From Erwinia sp. (GTDB lineage: Bacteria > Pseudomonadota > Gammaproteobacteria > Enterobacterales > Enterobacteriaceae), in contig OZ024666.1 in assembly GCA_964016415.1 (NCBI GenBank), forward strand, positions 1,469,310 through 1,533,309: a stretch of 64,000 nucleotides of DNA. The letters are read 5' to 3'. Shown in pieces: positions 19,413-29,103 of the stretch; positions within the stretch are counted from its first letter, which is position 1, and the number at the start of each line of letters is the position of its first letter. Both the position numbers and the translations under genes were made by a program. The notes under the pieces are model-generated. The model had not been told where the DNA came from, made no database searches, and worked only from the letters and a program-made list of their open reading frames with translations.

Positions 19413-20975
19413 ATGCCAAATGCCAAACCTTCAGTGAAGTTGATTACTGGCAACGCGCCTTACCGCGAAGACCCTACCGCGGTATTTAACCAGCTCTGTG
19501 CAGCCCGACCGGCTACCTTGCTGCTTGAGTCAGCTGACATTGAGAGCAAAAAAAACCTAAAAAGTTTATTGATTGTCGACAGCGCGTTGCGTATCACGGC
19601 GCTGGGCAATTGTGTCACCGTACAAGCACTGTCAATTAATGGACAGGCACTATTAACATTGCTGGATAAAGCACTCCCACCAGCCATTCATTCAGTTTCA
19701 CGCCCTGAATCACGGGAACTGACATTTCCCACTGTTTCTCTTGAACAGGATGAAGACTCACGCCTGAAAGCACTCTCTGTTTTCGATGCACTGCGCGTCA
19801 TCAGCCAACTGGTTAATGCGCCGCAGGAAGAGCGGGAAGCAGTGTTGCTGGGAGGATTGTTCGCTTATGATCTGGTGGCTGGCTTTGAGGCTTTGCCACC
19901 ACTGCAGCAGGATCAAAATTGTCCTGACTACTGTTTTTATCTTGCTGAAACCTTACTGGTGATCGATCATCAACACCACAGTGCGCGTCTGCAAGCCAGT
20001 TTGTTTTCAGCGGACTCTGGTGAGTTTTTGCGTTTACAGGACCGTATTGCACAACTTACTGCGCAATTACTGCAACCCGCACCACCTCTGGCGGTACAAA
20101 CCCTTCCTTCCATGACGTTGAGCACCAGTCAAAGCGACGAAGCCTATTGCGCCACAGTCAGTAAAATGCAACAGGCTATCCGGAAAGGGGAAATTTTTCA
20201 GGTTGTCCCTTCCCGTCGGTTTTTATTACCGTGCCCTTCGCCACTGGCTACATACGATACATTAAAAAATAGTAACCCCAGCCCCTATATGTTTTTCATG
20301 CAGGATGAAGCGTTTTGTCTGTTTGGAGCCTCTCCTGAAAGCGCATTAAAATATGATGCACACAGCAGACAGATTGAAATTTATCCGATTGCCGGCACTC
20401 GTCCGCGCGGACGAAAAGAAGATGGGTCACTGGATCGTGATCTCGACAGCCGCATTGAACTTGAGATGCGCGCCGATCACAAGGAGATGGCGGAACATTT
20501 AATGTTAGTCGATCTCGCCCGCAACGATCTGGCACGCATCTGCACCGCAGGCACTCGTTATGTAGCCGATCTGACCAAGGTAGATCGTTACTCATTCGTA
20601 ATGCACCTGGTTTCTCGTGTGGTGGGTACACTGCGCCACGACCTCGATGTTTTACATGCCTATTGCGCATGTATGAATATGGGCACACTCAGTGGAGCCC
20701 CTAAAGTGCGTGCAATGCAATTAATTGCCGAAGCTGAAGGCACCCGGCGAGGCAGTTATGGCGGCGCAGTGGGCTATTTTACTGCCAGCGGCGATCTCGA
20801 TACCTGCATAGTCATCCGCTCTGCGTGGGTAGAAGACGGAATTGCCACGGTCCAGGCCGGTGCAGGCGTGGTACTCGATTCCGTGCCTCAGGCGGAGGCC
20901 GACGAAAGCCGCCATAAAGCCCGCGCAGTATTACGCGCTATTGCTACTGCTCATGGCTGTAAGGAGACATTCTGA
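19413..20975 (+). CDS. trpE: anthranilate synthase component I TrpE
   Basis: With TrpG, converts chorismate and glutamine (or ammonia) to anthranilate, the first step of tryptophan synthesis. The 520 residues equal E. coli TrpE. The LLES motif (37-40), which forms part of the tryptophan feedback site, and the C-terminal chorismate-binding segments ([29 protein letters not shown]) are intact. First structural gene after the attenuator; its stop overlaps the trpG start (TGATG). Confidence 0.97.
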   Translation: MPNAKPSVKLITGNAPYREDPTAVFNQLCAARPATLLLESADIESKKNLKSLLIVDSALRITALGNCVTVQALSINGQALLTLLDKALPPAIHSVSRPESRELTFPTVSLEQDEDSRLKALSVFDALRVISQLVNAPQEEREAVLLGGLFAYDLVAGFEALPPLQQDQNCPDYCFYLAETLLVIDHQHHSARLQASLFSADSGEFLRLQDRIAQLTAQLLQPAPPLAVQTLPSMTLSTSQSDEAYCATVSKMQQAIRKGEIFQVVPSRRFLLPCPSPLATYDTLKNSNPSPYMFFMQDEAFCLFGASPESALKYDAHSRQIEIYPIAGTRPRGRKEDGSLDRDLDSRIELEMRADHKEMAEHLMLVDLARNDLARICTAGTRYVADLTKVDRYSFVMHLVSRVVGTLRHDLDVLHAYCACMNMGTLSGAPKVRAMQLIAEAEGTRRGSYGGAVGYFTASGDLDTCIVIRSAWVEDGIATVQAGAGVVLDSVPQAEADESRHKARAVLRAIATAHGCKETF

Positions 20976-21577
20976 TGGCCGATATTCTCTTGCTCGATAA
21001 TATTGATTCTTTTACCTATAACCTGGTCGACCAGTTGCGTACTTTCGGACATCAGGTCCAGGTCTACCGTAATCATTTGCCTGCCAGTGTGCTGATTGAA
21101 AAGTTAAAAAGTATGTCACAACCGGTGCTGATGCTCTCTCCTGGCCCGGGCACGCCTTCAGAAGCAGGATGCATGCCGGAACTTCTCAGTGCACTGCGCT
21201 GCAAGCTGCCGATTATTGGCATTTGCCTCGGGCATCAGGCGATTGTCGAATGTTATGGCGGTCATGTCGGACAAGCAGGTGAAATCCTACACGGTAAGGC
21301 CTCCGCGATTACACATGACAATCAGGGGATGTTTGCTGGTCTGAGTAATCCGCTACCGGTCGCGCGTTATCACTCACTGGTCGGCAGCAACATCCCCTCC
21401 TCACTGACAGTGAATGCCTCATTCAACGGCATGGTGATGGCGGTGCGGCATGATCGCGATCGTGTGTGTGGCTTCCAGTTTCACCCTGAATCAATTCTGA
21501 CCACCCAGGGCGCCCGTTTACTGGAGCAGACACTGAACTGGGCTTTAGCCTCTGTGACAGAGGGATCAGGAGAATAA
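20975..21577 (+). CDS. trpG: anthranilate synthase glutamine amidotransferase TrpG
   Basis: Glutaminase subunit that delivers ammonia to TrpE. The 200-residue class I amidotransferase has the nucleophile Cys84 (GICLGHQ) and the His170/Glu172 pair (FHPES). It is a free-standing protein here, whereas E. coli and its close relatives fuse it to TrpD; Serratia and some other enterics also keep it separate. Only one base separates its stop from the trpD start. Confidence 0.96.
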   Translation: MADILLLDNIDSFTYNLVDQLRTFGHQVQVYRNHLPASVLIEKLKSMSQPVLMLSPGPGTPSEAGCMPELLSALRCKLPIIGICLGHQAIVECYGGHVGQAGEILHGKASAITHDNQGMFAGLSNPLPVARYHSLVGSNIPSSLTVNASFNGMVMAVRHDRDRVCGFQFHPESILTTQGARLLEQTLNWALASVTEGSGE

Positions 21578-21578
21578 T

Positions 21579-22577
21579 ATGAATAACGTACTGGAAAAAC
21601 TCTATCAGGCTGAAGCGCTGACTCAGGATGAAAGCCATCTGCTGTTTTCAGCAATCATCACCGGACAACTGGAGCCTACAAAACTGGCTGCGGCATTAAT
21701 GGCGATGAAAGTGCGTGGAGAACAACCCGCAGAGATCGCCGGAGCCGCCACTGCACTGCTGGAAGATGCCCGGCCATTTCCCAGACCTGACTATCTGTTC
21801 GCTGATATCGTTGGTACAGGCGGTGATGGCAGTAACAGTATCAACATATCAACCGCCAGTGCTTTGGTTGCCTCTGCATGTGGTTTGAAAGTTGCTAAAC
21901 ACGGCAATCGTAGCGTTTCCAGCAAATCAGGATCTTCCGATTTGCTGGCCGCGTTTGGCATTAACCTTGATATGTCACCCGCCGATGCGCGCCAGGCACT
22001 TGATGATCTCAATGTCTGTTTCCTGTTTGCACCGCAATATCACTCAGGGTTTCGTCATGCAATGCCCGTGCGTCAGCAACTGAAAACCCGTACGCTGTTC
22101 AATGTACTCGGCCCGTTAATCAACCCGGCACGGCCACCTCTGGCGGTGATTGGCGTCTACAGCCCTGAGCTGGTTTCACCAGTCGCGCAAACATTGAAAA
22201 TGCTCGGTTACCAGCGAGCCGCCGTAGTACACGGTGGCGGAATGGATGAGATAGCCGTTCACAGCCCAACAGAGGTGGCTGAACTGCGTGACGGTAAGAT
22301 AACCCACTATCAGCTGACACCAGAGGATTTTGGCTTAGAGTTTCACCCGCAGGAGTCTCTCGCCGGGGGCACACCAGAAGAAAACCGTGATATCCTGACA
22401 CGGCTACTGCAGGGACACGGCGAAAAAGCACATGAAGACGCCGTTGCTATCAACGTGGCAATGCTTTTGAAAATGTTTGGTCACGAAGATTTACGCGAAA
22501 ATGCCCGACAGGCATTGGATGTCATTCACAGTGGTAAAGCTTACGAGCGTGTTACCGCACTGGCGGCAAGAGGATAA
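21579..22577 (+). CDS. trpD: anthranilate phosphoribosyltransferase TrpD
   Basis: Transfers phosphoribose from PRPP to anthranilate. The 332 residues form a stand-alone enzyme with the PRPP-binding [14 protein letters not shown] loop (about residues 79-92) and the [15 protein letters not shown] segment. The ribosome site (CAGGAG) lies at the end of trpG, and the gene is two bases from trpCF. Length is that of the unfused family. Confidence 0.96.
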   Translation: MNNVLEKLYQAEALTQDESHLLFSAIITGQLEPTKLAAALMAMKVRGEQPAEIAGAATALLEDARPFPRPDYLFADIVGTGGDGSNSINISTASALVASACGLKVAKHGNRSVSSKSGSSDLLAAFGINLDMSPADARQALDDLNVCFLFAPQYHSGFRHAMPVRQQLKTRTLFNVLGPLINPARPPLAVIGVYSPELVSPVAQTLKMLGYQRAAVVHGGGMDEIAVHSPTEVAELRDGKITHYQLTPEDFGLEFHPQESLAGGTPEENRDILTRLLQGHGEKAHEDAVAINVAMLLKMFGHEDLRENARQALDVIHSGKAYERVTALAARG

Positions 22578-22579
22578 TC

Positions 22580-23941
22580 ATGCAGGAAACCGTACTTCAT
22601 AAGATCGTCCAGGCCAAAGCGATATGGCTGGCGCAGCGGCAACAGAAACAACCGCTCTCTTCATTTCAGAATCAGATTCAGCCTGCAACGCGCAATTTTT
22701 ATCATGCGTTGCGTGGCGCCCGTACCGTATTCATTCTTGAATGCAAAAAAGCGTCGCCGTCAAAGGGACTGATACGCGAACATTTTGATCTCGATGAAAT
22801 CACCGGGGTCTACAAGAACTATGCTGCGGCTATTTCGGTGCTGACCGATGAAGAATATTTTCAGGGGCAGTTTGAGTTTCTCCCTGTAGTGAGTGCGGCT
22901 GTGACCCAACCTGTACTCTGTAAGGACTTTATCATCGACCCTTATCAGATTTATCTCGCCCGCTTTTACCAGGCAGATGCGATTTTGTTGATGCTGTCGG
23001 TGTTAACTGACGACCAATACCGCCAGCTTGCGGCTGTGGCCCACAGTCTGAACATGGGCGTACTTACCGAAGCCATCAGTGAAGAAGAGCTACAGCGTGC
23101 GACTGCGCTCGGGGCAAAAGTGGTTGGTATCAATAACCGGGATCTACGCGACTTGTCGATAGACCTCAACCGTACACGCGTGCTGGCACCTCAGGTGGCT
23201 CAGGGTGTGACGGTTATCAGTGAATCGGGTATTCACAGTTATGCGCAAGTGCGTGAACTTAGCCACTATGCAAATGGTTTTTTGATTGGTTCAGCCTTAA
23301 TGAGCCAGGAAAATCTTGACGAAGCCGTCAGACGCGTCATTCTTGGTGACAACAAAGTGTGTGGTCTGACCCGGGCGGAAGATGCACGGGCAAGCCGCGA
23401 AGCGGGTGCAATTTATGGCGGACTGATCTTTGTCCCCGGTTCACCTCGTAATGTGACACTTGAGCAGGCAAAATCGGTGACAGAAGGCAGTGATCTGCGC
23501 TATGTCGGCGTATTTCGCAATGCCTCAATAAGTGACATTGTCACTTACTCTCATGAGCTAAATCTCACTGCCGTTCAGCTCCATGGCGATGAAGGAATAG
23601 ATTATGTCACAGCATTACGTGAACAATTACCCGCCACAGTAAAAATCTGGAAAGCATTAACCATTACGGATGAACTGCCTGCTCGTGGCTGGCCTCATGT
23701 GGACAGATATCTGTTCGACAACGCCAATGGCGGCAGTGGTAAGCGTTTCGACTGGTCGTTACTGGCAAACCAGGATCTGCATAATGTGCAACTCGCCGGA
23801 GGCCTCAGTGCTGATAATTGTGTTGAGGCAACCCAGCTTGGATGCGCAGGACTCGACTTTAATTCAGGGGTAGAAAGCAGGCCAGGTATCAAAGATGCAT
23901 CAAAACTGGCTGCAGTTTTTCGCACGCTGAGAGCGTACTGA
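22580..23941 (+). CDS. trpCF: bifunctional indole-3-glycerol-P synthase / PRA isomerase TrpCF
   Basis: Fused enzyme of 453 residues carrying two steps of tryptophan synthesis. The N-terminal half (about 1-255) is indole-3-glycerol-phosphate synthase, with ECKKASPSKG, CKDFIIDPYQ and ISESGIH. The C-terminal half (about 256-453) is phosphoribosylanthranilate isomerase, starting DNKVCGLTRAEDA with its catalytic cysteine. The fusion is usual for enterobacteria. A 57-base gap separates it from trpB. Confidence 0.96.
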   Translation: MQETVLHKIVQAKAIWLAQRQQKQPLSSFQNQIQPATRNFYHALRGARTVFILECKKASPSKGLIREHFDLDEITGVYKNYAAAISVLTDEEYFQGQFEFLPVVSAAVTQPVLCKDFIIDPYQIYLARFYQADAILLMLSVLTDDQYRQLAAVAHSLNMGVLTEAISEEELQRATALGAKVVGINNRDLRDLSIDLNRTRVLAPQVAQGVTVISESGIHSYAQVRELSHYANGFLIGSALMSQENLDEAVRRVILGDNKVCGLTRAEDARASREAGAIYGGLIFVPGSPRNVTLEQAKSVTEGSDLRYVGVFRNASISDIVTYSHELNLTAVQLHGDEGIDYVTALREQLPATVKIWKALTITDELPARGWPHVDRYLFDNANGGSGKRFDWSLLANQDLHNVQLAGGLSADNCVEATQLGCAGLDFNSGVESRPGIKDASKLAAVFRTLRAY

Positions 23942-23998
23942 TCCTGGTGCTAACAGCAGCACACTCCACATCATCGAATCGATAAGTGAAGCTAAATT

Positions 23999-25189
23999 AT
24001 GACACTATTAAATCCCTATTTTGGTGAGTTTGGAGGAATGTATGTTCCACAAATTCTTGTCCCGGCGCTATTACAACTGGAGGCTGCGTTTGTCGACGCA
24101 CAGCGTGTTCCGGCCTTTCATGAAGAGTTTCATTCGCTGCTGGTTAACTACGCAGGACGCCCGACCGCATTGACCCGTTGTCTCAATCTTACCCGGGGAA
24201 CAGCCACGCGGTTGTATCTTAAGCGTGAAGATCTCCTGCATGGTGGTGCGCATAAAACTAACCAGGTACTTGGTCAGGCACTATTGGCTAAACGCATGGG
24301 GAAAAAAGAGATCATTGCAGAAACCGGTGCCGGACAGCATGGTGTTGCCTCCGCACTGGCCTGTGCACTGCTGGGATTGAAATGCCGCATTTACATGGGG
24401 GCTAAAGACGTCGAGCGTCAGTCTCCGAATGTTTTCAGAATGCGTCTGATGGGTGCCGAAGTGATCCCGGTGCACAGTGGCTCAGCAACGCTGAAAGATG
24501 CCTGCAATGAAGCCCTTCGTGACTGGTCTGGATCATACGAAACAGCACACTATATGCTTGGCACAGCAGCTGGCCCGCACCCATTCCCCACCATCGTGCG
24601 TGAATTTCAACGTATGATTGGTGAAGAAACAAAAGCGCAACTGTTTGAACAGGAAGGTTGCCTGCCGGATGCCCTGATCGCGTGCGTAGGCGGAGGATCC
24701 AATGCAATTGGTATGTTTGCTGATTTCATCGACGACACTGATGTGCGCCTGATAGGGGTCGAGCCCGCCGGTCATGGTATTGATACCGGGGAACATGGTG
24801 CGCCATTGAAACATGGTCGGGTCGGTATCTATTTCGGTATGAAATCACCGATGATGCAAACTGATGACGGTCAGATTGAAGAGTCTTACTCTATCTCCGC
24901 CGGACTTGATTTCCCTTCTGTGGGGCCACAACATGCCCATCTTAACAGCCTTGGCCGGGCGGAATATGTATCAGTAACAGATGATGAAGCGCTTGATGCA
25001 TTTAAAGCACTCTGTCGTCATGAAGGAATTATTCCGGCGTTGGAATCCTCTCATGCCCTAGCACATGCGCTCCGTATGATGCGTGAAGATCCGGAAAAAG
25101 AACAAGTAGTGGTCGTCAATCTTTCAGGGCGTGGCGATAAAGATATTTTCACGGTGCATGACATCCTGAAAGCAAAAGGAGAATTATAA
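23999..25189 (+). CDS. trpB: tryptophan synthase beta chain TrpB
   Basis: PLP enzyme condensing indole with serine to give tryptophan; works in an alpha2-beta2 complex with TrpA. The 396 residues carry the PLP lysine Lys86 in GGAHKTNQ, the catalytic glutamate region AETGAGQHG and the phosphate-binding GGGSNAIG. Its stop overlaps the trpA start (TAATG), so the two subunits are translationally coupled. Confidence 0.97.
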   Translation: MTLLNPYFGEFGGMYVPQILVPALLQLEAAFVDAQRVPAFHEEFHSLLVNYAGRPTALTRCLNLTRGTATRLYLKREDLLHGGAHKTNQVLGQALLAKRMGKKEIIAETGAGQHGVASALACALLGLKCRIYMGAKDVERQSPNVFRMRLMGAEVIPVHSGSATLKDACNEALRDWSGSYETAHYMLGTAAGPHPFPTIVREFQRMIGEETKAQLFEQEGCLPDALIACVGGGSNAIGMFADFIDDTDVRLIGVEPAGHGIDTGEHGAPLKHGRVGIYFGMKSPMMQTDDGQIEESYSISAGLDFPSVGPQHAHLNSLGRAEYVSVTDDEALDAFKALCRHEGIIPALESSHALAHALRMMREDPEKEQVVVVNLSGRGDKDIFTVHDILKAKGEL

Positions 25190-26007
25190 TGTCACGTTAC
25201 GAATCATGCTTCAGCCGCCTGAAAAGTGCGCATGAAGGCGCTTTCGTCCCTTTTGTTACCCTCGGTGACCCGACACCTGAGCACTCCCTGGCGATTATCG
25301 ATACGCTGGTTGATGCTGGTGCCGATGCACTTGAACTGGGTATTCCTTTTTCAGATCCACTTGCGGATGGACCCACTATTCAGATTGCAACACTACGTGC
25401 TTTCGCAGCTGGAGTGACGCCAGCCATTTGCTTAGATATGCTAACCGCTATCCGTCAGAAGCACCCTGATGTGCCGATAGGTTTGCTCCTGTATGCCAAC
25501 CTGGTTTTTTCCAATGGTATCGACAACTTTTATGCGCGCTGCGCGCAAGCGGGTGTTGATTCAGTACTGGTTGCCGATGTCCCGGTCGAGGAATCAGCCC
25601 CCTTCCGGCAAGCCGCATTACGGCACAATATTGACCCGATTTTTATCTGCCCCCCTAATGCCAGCGATGATTTGTTGCGTGAAATCGCCTCCCACGGTCG
25701 TGGATACACTTATCTGCTATCGCGCGCCGGGGTAACAGGCACGGAGAGTCGCGCGAGTCTCCCATTGCAACATCTGATTGATAAACTTCATGAATATCAT
25801 GCTGCCCCGCCACTATTAGGTTTCGGCATTTCAGAACCGGCTCAGGTAACAGAAGCAATCGCCAAAGGGGCTGCCGGGGCAATTGCCGGTTCCGCTATTG
25901 TAAAACTGATTGAACAGCATCAGCAAGAACCGCAAAAAATGCTGGACGAACTTCACCACTTTGCCAGTGCACTGAAAGCGGCAACACGAAAGGACAGTAA
26001 CGATTAA
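25189..26007 (+). CDS. trpA: tryptophan synthase alpha chain TrpA
   Basis: Cleaves indole-3-glycerol phosphate to indole, which is channelled to TrpB. The 272-residue TIM barrel has catalytic Glu49 and Asp60 in [13 protein letters not shown], and the phosphate-binding GFGIS and AGSAIV segments. It is the last gene of the trp operon; two hairpins follow. Confidence 0.97.
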   Translation: MSRYESCFSRLKSAHEGAFVPFVTLGDPTPEHSLAIIDTLVDAGADALELGIPFSDPLADGPTIQIATLRAFAAGVTPAICLDMLTAIRQKHPDVPIGLLLYANLVFSNGIDNFYARCAQAGVDSVLVADVPVEESAPFRQAALRHNIDPIFICPPNASDDLLREIASHGRGYTYLLSRAGVTGTESRASLPLQHLIDKLHEYHAAPPLLGFGISEPAQVTEAIAKGAAGAIAGSAIVKLIEQHQQEPQKMLDELHHFASALKAATRKDSND

Positions 26008-26015
26008 TCTTTAGC

Positions 26016-26041
26016 CTGCCTTACCATCATGGATAAGGCAG
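26016..26041 (+). terminator. candidate trp operon terminator, first hairpin
   Basis: CTGCCTTA (26016-26023) pairs with TAAGGCAG (26034-26041) nine bases past the trpA stop; the T-tract is weak (GCTTTCG), so it may need help from Rho. Confidence 0.5.
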
Positions 26042-26122
26042 CTTTCGATGATATTCGCGTTAGCCTGACGTTCTGTAGCCCGCGTCTTGCTGCCGGTAAG
26101 TGCCCCCCTACGCAGGATAAAC

Positions 26123-26144
26123 AGCCAGAAGATTATCTGGCTTT
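26123..26144 (+). terminator. second hairpin after trpA
   Basis: AGCCAGA (26123-26129) pairs with TCTGGCT (26136-26142), followed by TT and a pyrimidine-rich stretch. It may back up the first hairpin as a second trp terminator. Confidence 0.4.
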
Positions 26145-26387
26145 ACCCTTTCTCTGCAGCTTGTATCGTTAAAGAGTGCAGTTCAGCTGTTATAATTATG
26201 TTCATCAACGCAATTTGTAGAAGTGTGTTGTTGCAGGATCTGAATAATCACAATGCCATCTAATCTTTCCCGGATTAACTCTTTTTACTCTGTTGATTTG
26301 ACCTGTTGCGATTCCTGAACAACACTTCTTTCAGTGCTGGCGTTACCGTATGACGCCTTTTTTATCCACAACAGAGAGATAACAACA

Positions 26388-26702
26388 ATGAAATTATTCA
26401 GAATAGTGTCAGGTGTTTTCGTCGCAGCGATGCTCGCTCTGTCGCTCAGCGGATGTGCGCCGACTAAAACCCAGGAAGGAACAGGTGGTTATCTGGACGA
26501 TACGGTCATTACGACGAAAGTCAAAACCGCTCTGCTGCAAGATCCCTCTTTGAAATCAACAGAAATCAACGTTGAGACATTCAAAGGCCGTGTACAACTG
26601 AGTGGTTTTGTCAGCTCTGCATCAATGGCGCAACGTGCCGTGCAAGTGACGCGTGTGGTGAAAGGAGTTGTGTCGGTCAGCGACAGAATGCAGATCAAGT
26701 AA
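26388..26702 (+). CDS. BON-domain lipoprotein
   Basis: Small envelope lipoprotein of 104 residues from ATG 26388. It has a signal peptide with lipobox LSGC (Cys23), then a single BON domain (about 37-104: VITTKVKTALLQDP, VQLSGFVSSASMAQRAVQVTRVVKGVVSVSD). BON domains occur in OsmY and DolP and usually bind phospholipid. With Pro at +3 and no Asp at +2 after the cysteine (CAP), outer-membrane sorting is likely. The frame is open further upstream (26334) but that lacks the signal-peptide architecture. It occupies the place of E. coli yciGFE between trpA and ompW. Confidence 0.88.
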   Translation: MKLFRIVSGVFVAAMLALSLSGCAPTKTQEGTGGYLDDTVITTKVKTALLQDPSLKSTEINVETFKGRVQLSGFVSSASMAQRAVQVTRVVKGVVSVSDRMQIK

Positions 26703-26716
26703 GAGCCAGATCAGAC

Positions 26717-26746
26717 AGGGCGCCATCAGGTGCCCTCTCTTTTTTT
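26717..26746 (+). terminator. intrinsic terminator of the BON lipoprotein gene
   Basis: AGGGCGCC (26717-26724) pairs with GGTGCCCT (26729-26736) around ATCA (one G:T pair), followed by CTC and a run of T residues. It also faces the end of ompW. Confidence 0.85.
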
Positions 26747-26766
26747 GTACGACGAATAGACGAATA

Positions 26767-27399
26767 TCAGAAGCGGTAACCGGCACCGAAAAAGAACACG
26801 AAAGGATTGATATTGGTATCAATACTTTGACGTTACTCTCCTGCGTTGAAACGGACTTTGGTGTTGATATCCATATACCACAGTGATGCGTTAAGCATCC
26901 ACTCCGGGGTCAGCTGATAATCAAGACCCACTTGCCCCGCCACACCCAAGGAGTTCTTCACGCTGAGATTACTCAGACCCGCTGCACGTCCGGTATCATT
27001 GAAGTCGCTGTTAAAGAACACCGTATAGTTAACAGCAATGCCAGCGTAAGGCTGCCACTTACTGGTATTATCCATAAAATACCATTGTGCCATCAGCGTC
27101 GGTGGCAGCTGACGAACAGTCGCCAGAGTGCCTGTCTGCGCCAGTCCTACTTTATGCCGAAACGGTGTGGCAGCCAGTAACTCAATCCCGATATTATCTG
27201 TCGCCATATAGGTAAACGTCAGGCCTAATTGAGTGTTGTTAGTGACATCAAACTGCCCCAGACCGAGGACATTATCTGAGCCTCCGGTGGGACGCACTGT
27301 TGCCGTACCACCACGGACAAAGAAATCACCCGCCTGGTGAGCGGATGCAACTACCGGAAGCAATGTCATAACCGCGAGCGCCAGTGCTTTACATTTCAT
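26767..27399 (-). pseudogene. ompW: outer-membrane protein OmpW with in-frame TAA near the C-terminus
   Basis: OmpW is an eight-stranded outer-membrane beta-barrel for small hydrophobic compounds. Reading from ATG 27399 there is a signal peptide (cleavage after VVASA) and a normal OmpW sequence up to KVRFNAGE, where TAA at 26833-26835 ends it after 188 residues. Reading on in the same frame gives RQSIDTNINPFVFFFGAGYRF and then a TGA at 26767: the usual last strand with terminal aromatic residue needed for barrel assembly. The gene is otherwise full length (E. coli 212 residues), so this is a single nonsense codon. It is either a recent pseudogene or relies on readthrough. Confidence 0.85.
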
Positions 27400-27465
27400 A
27401 TGAACTCCTTGCAGGATTTATCGTGTCATTCTCTGGCGCTATTTTTACCCTGAAACAAACTAAAA

Positions 27466-27479
27466 ATCATCTGGATCAA
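27466..27479. promoter_or_regulatory. FNR-like site upstream of ompW (proximal)
   Basis: ATCATctggATCAA matches the FNR consensus TTGATnnnnATCAA at eight of ten positions. It lies 67 bases upstream of the ompW ATG. Confidence 0.35.
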
Positions 27480-27508
27480 TTTATTTAAAGTTGTTAAAAA
27501 ACAGTAAG

Positions 27509-27522
27509 TTGATCTAGATTAA
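27509..27522. promoter_or_regulatory. FNR-like site upstream of ompW (distal)
   Basis: TTGATctagATTAA matches the FNR consensus at nine of ten positions, 43 bases (about four helical turns) from the proximal site. ompW is a known anaerobically activated FNR target in E. coli, which supports the reading. Confidence 0.5.
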
Positions 27523-27713
27523 TTTATAACTACAACAACACAGTGATGCCGCTGGCAGCTGGCCATCTTATGATGACCGATCTGCCTTCTCAGATCGGGT
27601 TAACATTGTACAAAGGACAGACAAAAAGAAAGTTATGTAAGTCAGGGTGTCTCTACGCCAGAGACAAGGTACAATCAGTGGACTATTGCTGACGGGTTTA
27701 CAAAGGAGTCTTC

Positions 27714-28466
27714 ATGTCAATCACGGCTGGGTCATTATACCGTGACACCGGAAATTTTTTACGCAACCAACTACTTACTGTTGTGTTGATTGCCCTGTTT
27801 GCCTCGCTGGTCCACACCGTCCTCGCTGAGGTAATGGCACCTGATGCAGCGAAAATTGTTGCTCTAATGGGTTCAGAGACCACCGACTCCCCCAGTCTGG
27901 TTGATCTATTGAATAATCTTTCGGATGAGGACCGTACTACTTTATTGGGAATTTCTGCAGCAGCAACAATCTCTAATCTGGTGGGCAATACATTATTGCT
28001 GGGCGGTATTCTGGGTCTGTTATCCATCATATCTTCCGGGAGTCGGGTCAGCGCCCTGCAAGCGATGGCAGCTTCACTTCCACGTTTATTAAGCCTGTTG
28101 TTGCTGGCATTTGTGATGACACTGGTGATTCAGTTTGGTTTTGCTCTGTTTGTGCTTCCCGGTGTGATTTTAGCTGTACTACTCTCCCTTTCACCGGTGA
28201 TCCTTTACAGCGAAAAAATCGGCGTATTTTCTTCTCTGCGACTAAGCATACGTTTGGGCTGGCGTCATCTGAAGTTGGTTTCTCCGGTGATTGCCTATTG
28301 GATCCTCGCTAAACTACTGAACCTTATGCTGGCTAATCACCTTGGCAGCCTGCCAGCGCAGACCGCGACCATTCTTATTGGTACGCTGAGTAATTTAATC
28401 TCAGCAGCGCTGCTGATTTACCTGTTTCGTTTATATATGCTTTTGCGCAGTCAATCACCAGCATAA
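27714..28466 (+). CDS. yciC: inner-membrane protein YciC (UPF0259)
   Basis: Conserved enterobacterial membrane protein of unknown function, 250 residues (E. coli 247). About six hydrophobic spans are visible, with a conserved cytoplasmic N-terminus (MSITAGSLYRDTGNFLRNQ). AAAGGAG precedes the ATG. It heads the yciC-yciB-yciA cluster with a 40-base gap to yciB. Confidence 0.92.
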   Translation: MSITAGSLYRDTGNFLRNQLLTVVLIALFASLVHTVLAEVMAPDAAKIVALMGSETTDSPSLVDLLNNLSDEDRTTLLGISAAATISNLVGNTLLLGGILGLLSIISSGSRVSALQAMAASLPRLLSLLLLAFVMTLVIQFGFALFVLPGVILAVLLSLSPVILYSEKIGVFSSLRLSIRLGWRHLKLVSPVIAYWILAKLLNLMLANHLGSLPAQTATILIGTLSNLISAALLIYLFRLYMLLRSQSPA

Positions 28467-28506
28467 CTATTCACCCGGTTTATGACGCTCTTATCTGGAA
28501 TTTACT

Positions 28507-29058
28507 ATGAAGCAACTTCTTGATTTTCTGCCCCTTGTGGTCTTTTTTATTTTTTACAAAACCTACGATATTTTTGTCGCTTCAGGTGCATTAATCGTTG
28601 CCACTGGCGTGGCACTGGTGGTGAGCTGGACGCTTTATCGCAAGCTGGAAAAAATGACCCTGGTGACCTTTGTTCTGGTCGCGATTTTCGGAACACTGAC
28701 CCTGATTTTCCACAATGCCAGTTTCATTAAATGGAAGGTGACTTTTATTTATGGCCTGTTCGGCATCGCTTTGCTCGTCAGCCAATGGTTCATGAAGAAA
28801 CCGTTGATTCAGAGCATGTTAGGTAAAGAGCTCACTTTACCCTCTACCGTGTGGAAAAAACTCAATACTGCCTGGGCACTGTTTTTCTTCATTTGCGGGT
28901 TACTCAATATTTATGTCGCTTTCTGGCTTCCAGAGTCAACATGGATGAATTTCAAAGTATTCGGATTAACGGGAATGACTCTGGTCTTCACGTTACTCTA
29001 TGGTGCCTATATCTATCGGCACCTCCCTACTGAGAACAAGTCTGATTCATCCCAATGA
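28507..29058 (+). CDS. yciB: inner-membrane-spanning protein YciB
   Basis: Polytopic inner-membrane protein (five or more spans) of the IspZ/septation protein A family, 183 residues. In E. coli it interacts with elongation and division proteins and influences envelope integrity together with DcrB. The conserved N-terminus [23 protein letters not shown] and the WMNFKVFG segment are present. Lies between yciC and yciA in the usual order. Confidence 0.94.
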   Translation: MKQLLDFLPLVVFFIFYKTYDIFVASGALIVATGVALVVSWTLYRKLEKMTLVTFVLVAIFGTLTLIFHNASFIKWKVTFIYGLFGIALLVSQWFMKKPLIQSMLGKELTLPSTVWKKLNTAWALFFFICGLLNIYVAFWLPESTWMNFKVFGLTGMTLVFTLLYGAYIYRHLPTENKSDSSQ

Positions 29059-29103
29059 TCAGGACTCCTGTTTTTTTGTTCTTTTTTTGTACAGAGATAC
29101 TTG

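Larger units (their letters stand above)
26008..26387. other. intergenic region after trpA
   Basis: About 380 bases hold two hairpins (26016-26041 and 26123-26142) and then an AT-richer stretch leading into the BON lipoprotein gene. In E. coli this interval holds yciG, yciF and yciE; I find no trace of them. Confidence 0.5.
27400..27713. other. ompW-yciC divergent regulatory region
   Basis: About 310 bases between divergent genes. They contain two FNR-like sites (27466-27479 and 27509-27522) and, nearer yciC, a small inverted repeat GTCTCT/AGAGAC (27649-27665). No coding sequence is visible. Confidence 0.5.

Noticed and set aside
20296-20688. 130-codon frame on the minus strand
   Set aside because: Antisense to trpE with no supporting signals.
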